From contig JAJTHX010000216.1 of the NCBI GenBank assembly GCA_021300125.1, forward strand, positions 1 through 8,346: 8,346 bases of DNA, written 5' to 3'. Below, one piece after another: positions 6,559 through 8,346 of the stretch. Each line of letters starts with the position of its first letter. Within the stretch, counting starts at the first letter, position 1. The notes below the pieces were generated by a model. It saw only the letters and a list, made by a program, of their open reading frames with translations. It searched no databases and was not told where the DNA came from. The position numbers were made by a program, and so were the translations under genes. The stretch is from Betaproteobacteria bacterium. GTDB taxonomy: Bacteria; Pseudomonadota; Gammaproteobacteria; Burkholderiales; SG8-41.

Positions 6559-6923
6559 TAGGTAAAGGTGACGACTTCGTCGTCCATGGCCTGTTCGATG
6601 ATGTAGGCACCGCCGACAATTTCCGTCACCTCAGGGATCAGGTCATCACCCCAAAGCTCCAGTGTCGGGGTGCAGACCTTGAACTTGACGCCAGCCTCGT
6701 GGGCGTCGCGGATGAAGTCATAGACACTCTTGCTTGCACCTTGCTTGACGAACAGGTTCTCGGCGACCCCCTTCTTTGCAAGCTGCCCGGCACTGCCGGT
6801 AAACACCAGTTCAACGTGATAGTCCATCGCCGCGGCAACCGTGGCCTGGAAAAACGGGGCGCCAAGCTCGGCGGCCCGCGCCGGGTCGGTATTCGCCATC
6901 ACGATCATGAGCCTGCGGGCCAT
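6555..6923 (-). CDS. DsrE/DsrF/TusD-like family protein
   Basis: A small 122-residue protein of the DsrE-like fold, a Rossmann-like family including sulfur-relay proteins (TusD, DsrE) and several of unknown role. It begins MARRLMIVMANTDPARAAEL. The blocks FFQATVAAAMDYHVELVFTG and VKFKVCTPTLELWGDDL give the usual alternating strand-helix pattern. Its only cysteine (residue 84, in KVCTP) sits where the persulfide-carrying cysteine of DsrE/TusD proteins lies, followed by the common LELWG-type stretch. No signal peptide or membrane segment is seen, so it is probably cytoplasmic. An ATG at 6938 would add five residues. The 6923 start is preferred because the predicted transcript begins near 6947 and a GGA lies 10 nt upstream. 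The stop overlaps the next gene's start. Its substrate and partners are unknown, and a sulfur-transfer role is inference only. Confidence 0.82.
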   Translation of the reverse strand: MARRLMIVMANTDPARAAELGAPFFQATVAAAMDYHVELVFTGSAGQLAKKGVAENLFVKQGASKSVYDFIRDAHEAGVKFKVCTPTLELWGDDLIPEVTEIVGGAYIIEQAMDDEVVTFTY

Positions 6924-6953
6924 CGTCAAAGATTCCATTGCAAAGCAGCGCGA

Positions 6954-6981
6954 ATGTTAGCACGCAGCGTGCAGCGCTCAA
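6954..6981 (-). promoter_or_regulatory. Putative promoter for the dsrE-like/hpt/phosphorylase/def operon
   Basis: On the minus strand, TTGAGC (6981-6976) is followed after 16 bp by TAACAT (6959-6954), with TGC before the -10 (extended form). The -35 overlaps the galU stop codon. The predicted start near 6947 lies 24 nt before the preferred ATG. A short inverted repeat, GCACG/CGTGC (6960-6972), falls inside the spacer. This supports a separate transcription unit downstream of galU, although read-through from galU across the 54-bp gap remains possible. Confidence 0.45.
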
Positions 6982-7880
6982 CCGCCAAGCCTGCGCAGGT
7001 AGCGACGGAAATCCCTGCCGATTTCGGGGTGGCGCAGACCCAGCTCGACATTGGCTTCGAGGTAGCCCAGCTTGCTGCCGCAATCGTAGCGACGGCCTTC
7101 AAATTCATGCGCCAGAACAGTCTGATTTTCAAGCAGCCGGGCAATGGCATCGGTCAGCTGGATTTCGCCGCCACGACCCGCGGTAGCGCCGGCGAGCTCA
7201 TCGAAGATCTCGGGAGTCAGAATGTAACGTCCAACAACGCCGAGCGTCGAAGGCGCCTCGGCCGCCGGGGGTTTTTCGACGATGCCGGTAATGGCATGGG
7301 GTGCGCGCGCCCCCCTGGGCAACGCGACCACCCCATAGCGGTAAATTTCAGCGCGCGGCACCCGTGCCACCGCCACCACTGAACAGCGTTCCCGGCGGTG
7401 CAGCCGTTCCATCTGCGCCAGCACCGGAACCCTGGCGCTGATCAAATCGTCCGCCAGCAGCACCGCAAAGGACTCGTTGCCGACCGCGGGGCGCGCGCAC
7501 AGCACGGCGTGGCCGAGCCCCAGCGGTTCCGACTGGCGCACGAAAATGCAGCTGACATTGCCCGGCAGGATGCCGCGCACCTGTTCCAGCAGCGCAGTCC
7601 TGCCGCCGCGCTGCAGCGCATGTTCGAGCTCGAAGGCCTGGTCAAAGTGGTCTTCGATCGCGCGCTTGCCGCGGCCGGTCACAAAAATCAGCTCCTCGAC
7701 CCCGGCAGCCACCGCTTCCTCGACCGCGTACTGGATCAGCGGCTTGTCGACAACCGGCAGCATCTCCTTCGGGCTGGCCTTGGTCGCCGGCAGGAATCGT
7801 GTGCCCAGTCCCGCGACGGGAAACACGGCTTTGCGGACGGAAGTCCTGGAAGAAGCTTTCAGGCTTGCGTTGATGGCCAT
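6978..7880 (-). CDS. galU: UTP-glucose-1-phosphate uridylyltransferase
   Basis: GalU makes UDP-glucose from UTP and glucose-1-phosphate, supplying glycosylation, LPS core, exopolysaccharide and trehalose pathways in the cytoplasm. The 300-residue product is near the E. coli length of 302. Key features are the nucleotide-binding signature [23 protein letters not shown] (20-42), [14 protein letters not shown] (43-56), [10 protein letters not shown] (117-126), LLADD (141-145, metal-binding Asp), GIVEKP (199-204), [10 protein letters not shown] (237-246) and [12 protein letters not shown] (265-276). The start at 7880 is decided by a strong GGGGAG ribosome binding site 5 nt upstream. A longer in-frame reading from 7934 would run inside ligA and has no family support. 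ligA ends 16 bp upstream, so the two are probably co-transcribed. Confidence 0.97.
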   Translation of the reverse strand: MAINASLKASSRTSVRKAVFPVAGLGTRFLPATKASPKEMLPVVDKPLIQYAVEEAVAAGVEELIFVTGRGKRAIEDHFDQAFELEHALQRGGRTALLEQVRGILPGNVSCIFVRQSEPLGLGHAVLCARPAVGNESFAVLLADDLISARVPVLAQMERLHRRERCSVVAVARVPRAEIYRYGVVALPRGARAPHAITGIVEKPPAAEAPSTLGVVGRYILTPEIFDELAGATAGRGGEIQLTDAIARLLENQTVLAHEFEGRRYDCGSKLGYLEANVELGLRHPEIGRDFRRYLRRLGG

Positions 7881-7885
7881 TTGAA

Positions 7886-7891
7886 CTCCCC
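7886..7891 (-). promoter_or_regulatory. Ribosome binding site that fixes the galU start
   Basis: GGGGAG on the minus strand, 5 nt before the ATG at 7880, is the clearest Shine-Dalgarno in the right-hand block. It fits between the ligA stop and galU and rules out the longer in-frame start inside ligA. Confidence 0.85.
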
Positions 7892-7896
7892 AATCA

Positions 7897-8346
<450 letters not shown>

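Noticed and set aside
6960..6972. GCACG/CGTGC inverted repeat after galU as a terminator
   Set aside because: The stem is only 5 bp (6 if a one-base loop is allowed) and no T-tract follows; it lies in the spacer of a plausible promoter.
6528..7382. 284-codon open frame on the plus strand opposite galU and the DsrE-like gene
   Set aside because: Both opposing genes are well conserved; the translation is low-complexity and without motifs.

Overview
The window reads as chromosomal housekeeping DNA from a GC-rich proteobacterium, most likely a gammaproteobacterium. The pointers are the divergent rpsB-tsf / map-glnD arrangement, a purine phosphorylase that closely resembles the S-methyl-5'-thioinosine phosphorylase of Pseudomonas aeruginosa, and the protein-level similarity of S2, Map, GlnD and LigA to gammaproteobacterial versions. 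I see no insertion sequence, integrase, CRISPR array, tRNA or rRNA. Coding density is very high, and all the genes look intact apart from the two cut by the window edges.

Layout. Left block (1-1200), minus strand: rpsB (ribosomal protein S2) followed by the start of tsf (EF-Ts), which runs off the left edge. The two are separated by a hairpin plus T-tract that looks like an internal terminator or attenuator. The rpsB leader of about 130 nt carries a perfect 10-bp hairpin and lies where the S2-autoregulated t44 leader is found in enterobacteria. Divergent from it on the plus strand is map-glnD (1326-4698): methionine aminopeptidase and the PII uridylyltransferase/uridylyl-removing enzyme, 7 bp apart. 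Both divergent promoters have an extended -10 of the form TGnTAAAAT.

The right block (4711-8346) is entirely minus strand and converges on glnD with a 12-bp gap. In transcription order it holds the C-terminal end of ligA (NAD-dependent DNA ligase), galU (UTP-glucose-1-phosphate uridylyltransferase), a small DsrE-family protein, a hypoxanthine-type phosphoribosyltransferase, a methylthioinosine phosphorylase and def (peptide deformylase). The last four are joined by 4-11 bp start/stop overlaps and can be read as one operon, with a plausible promoter over the end of galU.

Function. The phosphorylase and the phosphoribosyltransferase form a two-step salvage route. S-methyl-5'-thioinosine gives hypoxanthine plus methylthioribose-1-phosphate, and hypoxanthine plus PRPP gives IMP. 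def and map, which carry out successive steps of N-terminal methionine excision, flank glnD. I found no clearly new system. The most interesting points are the DsrE-like protein at the head of the purine/methylthio salvage operon, the rpsB leader and rpsB-tsf hairpins, and a charged insertion in the helix-hairpin-helix region of LigA.
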